64,000 nt of DNA, taken from contig OZ021724.1 of NCBI GenBank assembly GCA_963978545.1, forward strand, positions 32,320,433 to 32,384,432, in the 5' to 3' direction. Shown piece by piece: positions 35,739-47,640 of the stretch (position 1 is its first letter; the number at the start of each line of letters is the position of its first letter). The notes beneath the pieces were generated by a model. That model did no database searches. It was given only the letters and a program-made list of their open reading frames with translations, and had not been told where the DNA came from. Source of the DNA: Linyphia triangularis (lineage: Eukaryota > Arthropoda > Arachnida > Araneae > Linyphiidae). The position numbers and the translations under genes are program-made.

Positions 35739-36168
35739 TTTGAATATTTATATTACATTATTTGCATATTTATATTACATTATTTGCATATTTATAATAC
35801 ATTATTTGAATATTTATATTACATTATTTGAATATTTATATTACATTATTTGAATATTTATATTACATTATTTGAATATTTATATTGCATTATTTGAATA
35901 TTTATATTGCATTATTTAAATGTTTATATTGCATTATTTAAATATTTATATTGCATTATTTGAATATTTATATTGCATTATTTGAATATTTATGTTACAT
36001 TATTTGAATATTCATATTGCATTATTTGAATATTTATATAGCATTATTTGAATATTTATATTGCATTATTTGAATATTTATATTACATTATTTGAATATT
36101 TATATTACATTATTTGAATATTTATATTACATTATTTGAATATTTATATTACATTATTTGAATATTTT
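35739..36168 (+). repeat. 22-bp AT-rich minisatellite, about 19 units
   Basis: The unit TTTGAATATTTATATTACAT plus TA recurs almost without length change. Variants are mostly A/G at one site (TATTACAT versus TATTGCAT), with TATTGC units clustered in the middle of the array. Confidence 0.95.
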
Positions 36169-36519
36169 ATTTGTAATTTTAATAATTTAACTTTTAATGA
36201 TTAGTTTAATTAAATCAAATGTTCGCTGTACTATTTTCGCTATTTGTATCTCTTTTGAGTGAACTTGATTTCCATAAAATATTGATTACTGCAAAAACAA
36301 AGAAATCTAATAAAATTTTAAAATAAAACAAAGCCTCCTTGCTTCTATACAAGATTGAGCCATTTTTTTACAGACACTGACCGAACCGTTAATTTCACCG
36401 GACAACCCTATAGCCAGTACGTTCCTGTGTATATTCCAGTATTATATAGGATAACAACACTACAAATTGCATTGCTTTTAGAATTTGAGACCGCGAGCTC
36501 CATAAATGACTATTTTTTA

Positions 36520-37295
36520 CTTTCAATTACCCATATGTATACATAGGGTAATAGAAGTATGGTATTCGGTAAAAAAAAATATTTCAATTCTTTTTCATTT
36601 CTCCACGTTTTGGAACATCCACAATTCAAAAAAGTGATTTAGAAAAAATGTGTGTCTCTGTGTGTATGTGTATCTGTGGTCAGCATAACTCCCGAACAAA
36701 TTGACCTACGATATTCAAATTTGGTGTGAGTGTTGGTAATGAAACAGGGACATACCATTAAAGTTTTCGTCAAAATCAAGCATGCGCATAAGGTAGCTGC
36801 CATTGAAAGAATCATGTTTTTCAGTAATTGCTAAGAAACGGCTCAAACAATTTCCCCTCCCCCCCCCCCTTCAAAATCGTTATGGTAATGCCTCTTAAAG
36901 TGTTATAAACGTCTCCACTTCCGAAATTCCCGTAAAAATGCTTCAATTTCGTAAAAAGTTGAAAAACAAACGTCTTTAACACATAGTTCTCTTTCCTTGA
37001 GCATACATACCTCATCAACGATCGTTTTTTCTTCTTTTCCCAGTTTCAATTTTTAGAAAGGATTATATAACAATTATCGAAAAGTATATCACCAAAATCA
37101 TAATTTTGGCGGAGAGTTCCCCCCCTCCCCCCCCCCCCCCCTAAAAAAAAGAGCCATACAAGATACAAGAATTATCACAAAACTAGCCATTTTTTCTAAA
37201 TGAATGTTGAAAATATAAAAACGGTACATGACACAAATTTACATTAGTATTATAGTGTAATTGAAAGTTGTGCGATGTTCCACACCCCTAGTTTA
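36520..37295 (+). mobile_element. Family A repeat, complete reference copy
   Basis: The element opens with CTTTCAATTACCCATATG, which forms a small palindrome with ATAGGGTAAT. It ends with GTAATTGAAAG (37,257-37,267), the inverse of the opening, followed by TTGTGCGATGTTCCACACC and CCTAGTTTA, which is conserved in other copies. Interior landmarks are CACGTTTTGGAAC, GTGGTCAGCATAACTCCCG, a poly-C tract and a pyrimidine-rich part. It is about 776 bp with no long frame. The terminal inversion suggests a DNA transposon derivative; the superfamily is unknown. Confidence 0.7.
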
Positions 37296-37704
37296 TTTTG
37301 AGATTAATTGAGGAATTTTGAAATCACCGGAATCAAAATTTAAAAAACTTCAGAAAGCGAGCTTAAAATCAAACTTTAAAGAAATGTCATAAGCTGTTTT
37401 CCTCCGAACAGAGTCAAGGCAAAGTTGTGCGAAATTTTACCCTCCGAACTAGAGTAAATGGCTTATTAGAATTAAAACACTTTACAGAGAAAAAATTCAT
37501 TTTAAATAGCCAAAATAATAAGCATCTTCGTGCGTGTATTGAAAAATAATTAAACAAATTTGTACTCTAAATCCTTTATATGGATTGCGAACATTTGTGA
37601 GTATGCAATTTATTTAAGCGATTTTGTGCTCAAGTCAAGGTTTCATAGTATTTGACCACTACGAATAAAGCAGCCATTACATGCCATTAAACAACTATTT
37701 TTAT

Positions 37705-37785
37705 TGCAACCAAAACTGATGGTCATTGACAACAAGTATATTTATTAAGTTTCAGGTCAATTGGATGACGGCAAGTGGGTTAAGT
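37705..37785 (-). repeat. Family B repeat copy
   Basis: On the minus strand: CACTTGCCGTCATCCAATTG, CTGAAACTTA, TTGTTGTCAATGAC and AGTTTTGG, matching the plus-strand copies at 23.5, 30.5 and 32.4 kb. Confidence 0.6.
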
Positions 37786-37854
37786 AGTCATTCAAAGGGA
37801 CAAACGAACGTATTAAGGCGGCATTTTAGTGACAACCTCCCAAACTTGATAGTT

Positions 37855-37909
37855 GGCGCAGTATGGCCCACGTGTTTCCCTTGCGCCGTTAAACTCGAAC
37901 CAACCCAAA
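37855..37909 (+). repeat. SINE 3' tail fragment
   Basis: GGCGCAGTATGG, CACGTGTTTCCCTTGCGCC and CGAACCAACCC follow the order of the SINE 3' part at 9.0 and 41.0 kb (GGCGCnTTATAGCCC, CGTGTTG, GGCGCC, CAACCAACC). Confidence 0.5.
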
Positions 37910-38063
37910 CTTGATGGAAATGCATTCACACCATCGACAACGAGTCTATCTGTAATTTTTCATCTTTATTGGATTGCGGCAAGGGGGTTAACCTCTAACT
38001 GTTGTGGTTGGGTAGTTAGATATTATTGGCGAAAGGGAAACACGTTGTCCATATTGCGCTAAA
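37905..38063 (-). repeat. Family B core plus inverted SINE tail
   Basis: On the minus strand, AGCGCAATATGG, CGTGTTTCCCTTTCGCC and CTACCCAACCACAAC form a SINE-like tail (38,063-38,000). It is followed by CTTGCCGCAATCCAATAAAG and ACAGATAGACTCGTTGTCGA of family B. The tail is inverted relative to the one at 37,855. Confidence 0.5.
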
Positions 38064-40790
38064 CAAATTAGTGAACACCAGATTAAAATTTAAGAAGCAT
38101 AAGTATCGGAAAAATCAATTTAAAAGTCAAAGATGAAATATTTTAGGGGGTGGAAGCATTCCACAAAAAAAATTACTCGCAATCTGTCAGACCACATACA
38201 GAAGTAAAAGGTTAATTAGTCCTCCAAAGATTTGTCCGCTACCACCAAACCCACAAAATCAAAGTTAACATATAGGATTTCAAAAAGTAAAATTTTTGCT
38301 TTTACTGTTCCTTCCGGATGATACCGTACAAATAATATATAGCTATTTTAATCAAGAAAATATACAACACACAAATAAGTCTAAAAAAATCTCTTAAACA
38401 GTTTTCAATATAAGAGGTAATAATGTTATTTTTCTTTCTTGTCTACTAAAATAGAACATAAATTAGCATACTATTTTAAGCTACATGCACGACGAAAAGA
38501 TAATAAAATTTTGGTCGATCAATTTGTGCAGATTTATACATTAGGAATTCTGTTCATGAAATGCTTATATAAACTTAAAACAATGCAAAATTCAAAATCA
38601 TGATGAGTTACAATTATTAATGGAAGGAAATTAAAAATCTCCATCATACACGAAGTTTTCATAATGGTCATTTATATCGCTTAGTTTCTTCCGATCAACA
38701 CAGACCATTTGTATTCTTCCTTGCTTTAGATGTCTTTCAGTAGGAAAGCCACTTTTACAGAAAAGTAACGGTTGGGCAAAGTTTATCTAGCTTGACTTGG
38801 AAGATAACTTTTTTTTTTATGAAAGATATTAACAGCCACAAATTTTACAACTACGGAAAATTACTTGTGGATATCAGTGTGTATAATCTCAAGTGCATAT
38901 TTAGCTCAGCAGTTGAGGAAGTTTTATTAACCTTTATAGATGTATGCATTCTCAGAGACCGCTAGTCATTTTTCGTGGAACATTTCCACCCTTTAAAACA
39001 AATAACGGTCCCTGGCGTTTCCAAGTAAATAATAAGTAATAAAAGAATATTTCATTAATTTAGTATATCAGCCAACTTTTTATCGCACTTTTGGAAACTG
39101 GTTAGAGAGACCGTTCACACTAATTATGCAATAGCTAAGTGGTTAGTTGACACTCAGCTGCGACCACAGCATATATATAACGACCTTTTTATTTTAATTA
39201 AAAATTGTATTTACAACAATTGATCAGAATAATTTCAGCTCCTCCCATCATCCCCCCCCCCCCCCACCCACCCTCCAAAAAAAATTAGTTTGACTAACTT
39301 TTGATACAAAAAAAACTGTTGTGAACATAGTTGGACTTAAAGGTGTTTTGTTTAGAATAACCATCCTATTAAAAAAAAATTAACAAAATTGTGCCAATTT
39401 ACCTTTCTTGAACTAGGTTAAATGCAATAATAATTGCATCTTTTTGCTACCAATACAAATATTTTAAAGTGAATTTGAGATAATCAAACTAAAAAGTACA
39501 TCCGATTCTTTTGAAACACTGATTGTTTCGTTCCGATTAAACTTGGTTCAACAGTAAATTTATAAAAACAGCATAGGCAAAACAACCATTTTACACCAGG
39601 AAAAACCCTCGCACACCATAACTGTCAATTGTAGCTGCATAAATTCAAAACAACATCCTTCAACAAAAAGCATACAACAAAAAAAAAAATCATTCTGAAA
39701 ACCCCTAAACTTTACAAAAAGAAACCTCACATGTCGAAGAAAATCGTTACCAACTCCAATGTCGGTTCAAAGCCATTTTTTTTTTACATTTCCTAGTACA
39801 ATTTCTATCAGTTACATTAGTCAATCCTCCCCCTTCTGATGTTATCTCACTGGTATCTGACGAGCCTTTCTCATAGACCAAATATTTATCTTTAAATCAG
39901 ACCGCACGGTAGCACAGATATCTATATATTCCGAGACGCAAGAAGAAATCAAAAACCCCGTTCTTGCGGAAATACCCGACGAAGATCTCGCACCCAAGTC
40001 ACGTGACGGCAGAGTCGGAGCGGAAGAGGACATTCCAATCACGTGACACTCGCCCCTCCTGATTTTGTCCGAATTTTTTTCCTTCTATCTTTTTCTATTT
40101 TTGGTTGTGTCCCTTTTAGGTATTTTTTTTCTCCGTCAAGGTTAGTTGGTAAACGATAATATCTCATAAATTTCGCTTTGTCGATTTTGCCTTGTATTGG
40201 GTCACTAGGCCGTCGTTTGGTAAAAAGTTCTGTGAATGGTTCTGTCCGGTTGCATACCCGCGAGGAAAAGTGACACAACTCGAAATTCTTAATTCTTCTA
40301 GTTGACTCGGGTAGAGAGTCACTGAGTACGTGGACTTGAAGCTGAAAGAATGGCACAAGTTGGTTCCGACTTGAATTAAATTTTGAGTTGTGTCATTTCG
40401 TCACAGTTGTAAGAGATGGAAACTTTGAATAACATCAAACTCAAAAATTTGACTAAACTGTAAAACATGTATATTTTGTTAAAACAAAGAAAGTTTTCTA
40501 CTGTTCAATCAAGAGTTTATTATAAACTTCAAAAAGTTTTTACTCTGGATCATAAAATTGAAAAAAGATATCGGGGAGGTATTCAGTTCAGACAAGAGAA
40601 AATAAAATTATTAAGTCGTCCACTTTTATCACTATAATTTAAAATGTATCATACCATAAAAAATGCAAGTAGTTATTTATTTTTAGAAACTCTTGAATAA
40701 GTATTTATAATCATTCAAGATTAGGGAGTAATAAAGTAATTACTTTACTTTCGTTTAATACATTCATATATTTAAACTTCCCAGAACTTC
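38064..40790. other. Unassigned DNA, mostly AT-rich
   Basis: A poly-C run lies at about 39,250-39,264. The stretch 39,840-40,420 is more GC-balanced and holds the paired E-boxes, but its short minus-strand frames (39,842-40,042 and 40,039-40,356) have no recognisable domain. Confidence 0.4.
39998..40047. promoter_or_regulatory. Paired E-boxes with CCAAT motif
   Basis: GTCACGTGAC (39,998-40,007) and TCACGTGAC (40,039-40,047) lie 41 bp apart, and CCAAT (40,034-40,038) abuts the second. These are perfect sites for bHLH-Zip factors of the USF/MITF/TFEB type, where TCACGTGA is the favoured core. They sit in one of the few GC-balanced patches. No transcription unit can be shown beside them. Confidence 0.3.
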
Positions 40791-40793
40791 CGA

Positions 40794-40973
40794 GCCGACC
40801 AAACGGTGTAGTGGTTAGCGTGCTGGCTTCTAGACCGCGAGGTTGTGGGTTCGAGTCCCGTGTCGGCATGGGTGTTTGTAAATGTATGTTGGCTTGTCTA
40901 ATGACGAATGTTTCGGCGCATTATAGCCCTCGTGTTGCTGACGGCGCCAGATAATCTGAATACAACCAACCAA
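40794..40973 (+). mobile_element. tRNA-derived SINE, full length
   Basis: Same family as 8,872, with few differences. A box TAGTGGTTAGCGTG and B box GGTTCGAGTCC are intact and the tail is CAACCAACCAA. A perfect 14-bp target-site duplication, CCCAGAACTTCCGA, flanks it at 40,780-40,793 and 40,974-40,987. Intact boxes and a perfect duplication indicate a fairly young insertion. Confidence 0.95.
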
Positions 40974-40987
40974 CCCAGAACTTCCGA

Positions 40988-42033
40988 CAAACACTCGATT
41001 TCAGTATTTAGAATTCGAATTCGTAAGTTGAAAGAATCAAGCCCAACCAAACCATTACCTCAACCACATGACATCACGTTGACATTTCCAATCACTGTCA
41101 TCTTTTGCAGCAACCATCTTGCGACCCAAAAATTTACGAGACAGTATCATTTTGCCTTCCAACCTTAAGTTCTCTTTTCCTCGGATGGGGAGGTGCAAAG
41201 CTCGGCCAGTTTTGATATTCAATGCATGAAGTTCCGGAACTGGACTCTACGTCTTTTTTTCCGCCAAGTAGGGTATGCGCCACTGCTATTTTTCGACCTC
41301 CCCTCTCTTTAATTCAGGGATTATTGACCCCCATGGGTATTTTCGTTTGCATTCTGAAGTCATATATTTATGCAATTTTAGAAGTAGTACCCTGATGTTC
41401 GAGCATGAATTCAACCTGAAAAACCTTGAATAAAGATGCTTGTATCATTTTAAATAAGCTTAAGTACAGATTTTAAAATATATTCTTTTAAAACATAACT
41501 CTAGTTCTGATATTTGCGGTCACTGAAAGACGAAGTAGCGTTTGTGTGACACATATCTATGTAATTATCCCTAAGAAGAGGCCGTATTTATGTATGTGGA
41601 TTGAGAATACCTGCCATTTGTTTACGTACCTGAATCAACGGTTGCTGAATGTTGAATCGAAATTAATAGTTGTTCTGTTACCTCTTTTTGTTCTATGGCC
41701 GGTGGACCAAAACCTTCTTCAGAATCTTCTTACATTCCGATATCTTTCTTGCCAATGTGTTCCAATTAGTGACTCTTAGTTGTTTTTAAATCTATGTCGA
41801 TGGAGGCAGCTTATTCTTTCTGTGAAGTCTTTTTCATAATATACGAATGAATACTATGAAGTAACTTTTTATGCTTTTTTTTATCTTAACTGATCAATAT
41901 CGATTAGCAGTATAAGTCAAAAAGCCGCTTTCATCGGTTTTGTAGCGAAATCAAAGGAACAACAAAAATCTCGACTATTAAAAATGTGTTTTAATATTCG
42001 TCTCACCGAGCTCCCGTATATGCTTTGTATTAA
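40988..42033. other. Unassigned DNA
   Basis: No gene, RNA or repeat is supported. Short frames lack family signatures. Confidence 0.4.
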
Positions 42034-42353
42034 CCCTTTTCCCTCCGGGCCTTTTTCGCGCGGCGCACCAGCAACTCCAGTCATTTCGAAGCCCTTTTGA
42101 CGCATTTCTTACCAGTAACTTAAAATCATTAAACACACAAATTAATGTATAAAAATTTTATATTTTAACAATTTATATATCTCTACACCTTCACAAACAT
42201 CATTTCTTAAATATTTGTCTCTGTAATTTTTCTGTGTGTGATACTGTCGCGTATCTAGTTACCGTAGCAAACCAAGTGGTGAGCGAGAGTCACCTCTGGA
42301 GTTAAGGCATCAAACCACATGGTGAGTGAGAGTCATCACTGGAGTGCAAAAGG
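42034..42353. mobile_element. piggyBac-type TTAA MITE
   Basis: TTAA (42,030-42,033) precedes CCCTTTTCCCTCC and TTAA (42,354-42,357) follows GGAGTGCAAAAGG, giving imperfect TIRs of the CCCTTT type. The right end is present twice in tandem: GAGCGAGAGTCACCTCTGGAG and, about 40 bp later, GAGTGAGAGTCATCACTGGAG. It shares GTGACTCTCGCTCACCAC (inverse) with the element at 60,206. No coding capacity. Confidence 0.65.
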
Positions 42354-42357
42354 TTAA

Positions 42358-45339
42358 TCCTGAGTTGTTTTGGGATGAAATTTGTGAGGTTGTTGCTCTT
42401 TTTATGCACATAATGCACATCAGTCATCTGGTACCTTTTTGTTCAGAATCAATTTCCGCCTACTATTTCATTTTTTAAACAAAGTTTCTTGGTTTAGCAG
42501 CAATTCTTTAACTAATCCCTTTTTGCGAGAAAAACCAAGAAAGTTGGCAGTTTCGAAGACAAAGAATTGACCTTTCTGCCGGTGCCTACAATCATGGATC
42601 TGTGGCGACTAGCACACATTGGACCAGTGTCGAATCAGACTGTCTGCGCCTCATCAGACTGATCCAGTCCAGTGCCATTATGTGCTGGTTATGCAAATTC
42701 GTCATCTATGTTAACAGTTACTTTGAGACCTAAAGTTACTATATTGCACTGTCTTTCGTTGATTACCCACTTGGCTTGTTAGCAGAATGTTGTGATAGTC
42801 TGCTTTATTGTTCCCTGGATACTTTCCACGAGGAAGTTTTATATCTAGTCAGTTTTCAAAAGTTTTAATTAAAAAGTCGACTCTTAAACGCCTAATTTTA
42901 CTTTGCCGCACTCTACACACAATGTACCGACTGTTGCTGACTGCCTGAGGTACAGTCGGAACAGATCTCTTGTATTCCCCATCAACAAGTACATTGCAGT
43001 GTTCAGTAGTGCTACTAACCAGGGAAAGCTTTTTATCGGCGAATCCGGTTTATTACAGTAGTGCACGTGAAGCAGGAACAATTCGAAATCTGACTAGGAA
43101 GCGTTTCCTAATATTTTAACAAATAAGTATATTGGCATAGTATTCTAATGAACAGAAGACAAAGAGTTCTAGTAAATTTTAATTTTTACACCGAACCATA
43201 ACACGTGGTTCACTAGCACAATAAATGGAATAAAAGGATTACAATATTTTGTTTTCAAAGTAAATATTACGCGTTCAACGTTCCAATGCTTTTCAAAATC
43301 TATAAAAAAAAATTTAAAAAATCTACATACTCTGCTATAATGATGATTACCCCACCCTGCAACAATTTTCCTCTAAGCTATTTCAGAAAAGATCCAAAGA
43401 GTTACTTCTAAGGTCTCACATTTCCCTCGTGTAATATTTTCTTTGACACTCCTATTATAGTGTATCCAATTTTCCGAACAAAACATATGTGTCCGCCATT
43501 TTCGAACGTCATTTTCAGTTCCCAACAACGACAGTCTGTCCCTCCCCATCTGAAAATTCTCCTACTTCTGATCTTAACTCATTCTAGCAACGAGCTCCTA
43601 GACTGAATTACGCGTGGCTTTACGAGCGAACCACGCCCCTAGGGGTCGACTTATTTATCGGCGGTCCAAAGACCATTTTTGCCTAAAGAGGTCTTTTATA
43701 AGCAAATTCAAGGTTTTTATGTCCTACGCAAGGAATATCGCAGGAAGCTGGTTGCTGATTCCCCTTTTTGCAGCTTATTCGAACAGTAACTTGTAAATTT
43801 GTCTTTTTATTCTTTCTCCAGCTCAGCATCAGATCGTGTTTGTTTCTCTTTCAAAAAAAAAAAATTCCTTGGCATCGATTGAGACTTATTATTAAAGAAA
43901 ATTCCATCAATTTGAAGTTGAAATATGGGCTGGTGTTACGCCTTCTTTCTTCAAGCAAATAGTAACTTATGGTAATGATAAAACCTAAAACACGTATTAT
44001 CCATTTATATTTATCTACGTGACCAGTCAAGACAGTTCATATTAAAATAGAGTTGTTTTAAAATGGGAAATTCATTTGAAAAGTTCTCTTTTCAATTTCA
44101 TTAGACTAAATCACTTACATTCCCAGATATCAATTTAACAGTAGATAACTAAACTTAAATTAGTGTTACTTTTAAACATCATGATCATCATATTATATTA
44201 TATATTAAGAAAATAATTCAAATCCTTTTTCCAATACATAGTATCATAAAATGAAAATCATTAAAATACGCTACTTATTCTCGAAACGGATTGTTTGCCA
44301 TTGACTTAAAGAAAAACGTGAGTAAATCAGTGATAATCTTCAACAACTATGCTTTAATTTTTTGAAAATTAAAAGCTTATCATTTGGAAAATAGGACAGC
44401 TAAGATAAAATGTGAGCCCCACTTATTTCGAAAGAAAAGGAAAGAGTTCTTTAAATTTGAAGATGTTGAGGGCCAAGGAGAAGAAAATTGAAACGATATG
44501 AAGGCTACTGGGGGGGGAACCCCGATATTGAATTCAGTGGGATTCTGTATTTGGTGTGAATTCTACGCCAAGACGATTAATTCTAAAATATGGTAGCAGT
44601 AACATTTGATACGAAAGCAGGGGAAGTGTTTATTATTTTCACTTCTCTTCGTACAAAAATTAATGTTTTTTTATAGCAAAAGAGCCAAGGTTGGCTAAGC
44701 TGCTACATTGTGGAATATTAAGTGTGTAGTTATGGCTAATTGGTTTGAACGATATTCCAGAAACAACGATGTTGTAATAAGTGGATTGTTTTGAATATGT
44801 TATTATTATTATTTTTTTAAATAAAGAATGTATAACAATGGAAATTTTTCAGATTTTACATAGAAGATATTTCTCAAAGTGCTATAAAACTCATAATCAC
44901 TTCTGATTTTAACATCATAAACTACACCTTACCAAGAAAACTTTATATAATGGCAAGGGATTAGAACCCCGGCGACGTTGCTCGTTGCTTAAAATGAGCC
45001 TTAAAAATGAGTAAAGATGAATTTAGTTTTCATGAGAGTAGGTTTGCCAAAGTACTTCATGCATGGATAGCTCTTGCCCCTTCATCTCTTCTAACCTCCT
45101 ACTACCACACATCCCCTGACGATCAAAGACACGGTCCAAATCAAAAACACGGGAACTAAATTTAAATTAAAGTAAAATATAAATAAGTTATATTATAACT
45201 TAAAATAAAACGTATCGCCAGAAATCGCATCTATCCGATGAAAAAAAACGCCAAATAAAATCGTATCAAATAAATGTCCTATACTACATCAGAAACCGCC
45301 CATGGCAACCTATACTCAAGATGGAGTGAACGTATGGCA
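42358..45339. other. Unassigned DNA
   Basis: No supported gene. A poly-A run lies at about 43,853-43,863. The patch at 43,430-43,800 is more GC-balanced without a recognised frame. Confidence 0.4.
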
Positions 45340-45740
45340 ATGGATTCCAACCAGGGACGACGGGAACGGGGGGCGTAGGGGGCGACTCGCCCCCCCCCCC
45401 CCCCCAAAGTTTTAGAAAGTTGGATAGTCGGCAAATTTTCAAAAATTTTATCGAGATTTTTCTTTTTCTAAAGTCGATCCACAATAAAATCGAATTAAAT
45501 GAGAAAAAAAAAAAAAAAAAATGGAACAAAAATATTAAAAATATATGAATGCAGCGTGACCCGAATTCGACGAATCGGCATTTTTACAATAGAAGTCTAT
45601 TATAGGGGAGTCGGTGTCTTTTTTTCCGGCTACAATGATGGACTGCGAACGCAAATATTACCATATAAAAATTACCAGTTTTAGAAAGGCTGGTAGTCGG
45701 CAAATTTCTGAAATTTCATCCCTTCTTTTAAAAATCCCTA
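45340..45740. repeat. Direct repeat beside poly-C tract
   Basis: AGTTTTAGAAAGTTGGATAG followed by TCGGCAAATTTTC (about 45,407) recurs as AGTTTTAGAAAGGCTGGTAG followed by TCGGCAAATTTCTG (about 45,676). The first copy directly follows GGGGGCGACTCG and a poly-C run. This looks like remnants of a transposon end present twice in the same orientation. Confidence 0.45.
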
Positions 45741-45957
45741 CTGACGGATGTTTCAAAACATATTGAATGGAAAAAGCACGAATAATTAAACTCATCATTA
45801 GTATTATAAAATTGTGATCACAATGCAGCCTCAGTTGACGGTTGGCAATTTTGAATTGGAGTAAGTATATCCTTTTTGACAGGAACATTAAAATAATCTA
45901 ATCATTGATACCTTCACTGACATTAGATAACTTTGATGTGTTACAGTAGATGATATA

Positions 45958-47640
45958 CAGTCGACTCTCGGTATTTCGAACTCGAAGGGATGTGAATAAA
46001 ATTTCGAGATACCAAAAATTCGAAATATCAAAAATCTAGAAAAAAAATATTTTGATAAAAGTGAATCGTACAAAAAGGAATACCAAAAATAACTTAACAT
46101 ATTTTATATCAAATATCTATCTAAAACAGTTTGGTAAGCATTCGATGTTCTTTCGGCATCGAGAACATTTTCCAGAAGTGCAATGGCTTGAAAAGTCTTT
46201 GTTGTCATGCCGGATCGGGATTCAATAAAAGCCCGCATAACATCCATAGCACTCTCAGCTTCTTTAAAAGTTATCCTTTTTGGAAGGACAAACTGTTCAT
46301 CGTCATTATCTTCTTCTTCTGAAGGGGATCGAATTTCTTCAAGGATTTCTTTATACGTTAAATTTCCGCAAATTTCCACGTTGTTGTCTACATCAACAAA
46401 GTCCTGAAATGTTGTTCCAGAGTCCAAATGTAGAGAATTGGAAATCAAACGCCGTTCTTCTTCCACGGATTCCTTAAGGCTTTCGATTTCCTCTTCCTCA
46501 TCAGGTTGGCCGGCTTCATCCTCTGCAATCACGAATCTTGCCTTTCTAAAACAATTTGCAATTATCTTCTGTTCCACGCAATTCCATGCTTTATAGGCCA
46601 TTCGCATGGCCTCCAATAAATTAACAGAGGGGTTGATTCCTCCATCAATCTCGGCAATACATTTTTTGACAACTTCGTGCCGATACTTCACCTTAAAGTT
46701 TTGAATGATTCCCTAGTCTAAGGGCTGCAACTTCGAAGTTGTATTGGGCGGCATAAACTCCACTCTTACAAACTTCAACTGTGAGGTGACAGTGCTGGGA
46801 TGTGCTGTACAGTTATCTATAAACAGTACAATCTTGCGCTTTTGACGTTTCATTTTCTTTTCGAGTTCCTTTAACCATTTTTCAAAGAGTACCGCTGTCA
46901 TCCAAGCCTTTTTGTTACATTCGTAGTCCATCGGAAACGATTTGATACCAGCGAAACACTTTGGCTTTTTTGATTTCTCTATCATAACAGGCTTCAGTTT
47001 TTCGCTTCCATCCATGTTTGAGCATAAAAGTAAAGTAACCCTTTCTTTGCTTCTTTTGCCGCCATGACAGGGTTCTCCTTTTATGGACATGGTTTTGTCT
47101 GGCAGACACTTGAAAAAAAGTCCAGTTTCATCAGCGTTAAATACGTTTTTAGAATCATATTGTTTCAGAATGGGGGACAATGTTTTGACCCATTCCTGGC
47201 ACATATCTTCACTCACACTTCCACTTTCACCACAAATTTTGTGAAAACTTACGTTGTTCCTTTTTTTGAAATTTTCAAACCAGCCGCTGCTTGCTTTAAA
47301 TTCCGTGTATCCCAATTGGCTTTCCAAAATCCTCAGCTTTCTCTCTTAAGATGTTCCCTCCAAGTGGAAAGTTCTGGGTCCGGCACTGCGTCATCCATTT
47401 CATAAGACATTTCTCAACATCAGGATAATCGCCACTTCTCATCTTTTTTCTGTCTCCATGATGATCATCAAAGTTCTTGAGAATTGTGTCTTTATTTTTC
47501 AAAATTGTAGACAATGTGCTGTTTGGAATACCAAACTCCTTAGCAATTTCACTATTTTTCTTTCCTCCCTTTTCTACTGCATCTATGACTCGTTTTTTCT
47601 CTGCTAGTGAAAGTGTAGTGCACTTACGTTTTGTAACCAT
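45958..47640 (-). mobile_element. Tigger/pogo DNA transposon, 5' end not found
   Basis: The right-hand end (3' of the transposase) reads CAGTCGACTCTCGGTATTTC from 45,958 after a TA dinucleotide, as in pogo/Tigger elements. Internal palindromic TTCGAAATA/TTCGAGATACC sequence follows. The transposase occupies most of the element. A matching inverted end is not seen downstream of the start codon up to about 48,030, so the 5' side is truncated or too diverged to recognise. Confidence 0.85.
46104..47640 (-). pseudogene. Tigger (pogo-family) transposase, two lesions
   Basis: The ATG at 47,638-47,640 opens a psq-type helix-turn-helix (LSLAEKKRVIDAVEKGG...EIAKEFGIP). A CENP-B/Tc5-like DNA-binding block follows (SGDYPDVEKCLMKWMTQCR, then SSGWFENFKKRNN). 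The DDE domain has its first Asp in NADETGLFF, its second in LFIDNCTAHP and its third in TTSKLQPLD. The second-to-third spacing is 32 residues (DD32D), as expected for Tigger-like enzymes. An acidic C-terminal region ends at 46,104. About 510 codons in total match the usual length. Two lesions break it: a one-base shift at about 47,296-47,327, and a TAG at 46,713-46,715 directly after the third Asp. The rest is free of stops, so inactivation looks recent. It would cut and paste its own DNA in the nucleus. Confidence 0.93.

Noticed and set aside
35739..36168. Possible CRISPR array
   Set aside because: Units are contiguous 22-bp AT-rich repeats without unique spacers, in a eukaryotic context.
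44950..44990. GGATTAGAACCCCGG as a possible tRNA B box
   Set aside because: It does not match the GGTTCGANTCC consensus, and no A box or cloverleaf surrounds it.
46131..47405. Plus-strand frames opposite the Tigger transposase
   Set aside because: They are antisense shadows of the transposase.
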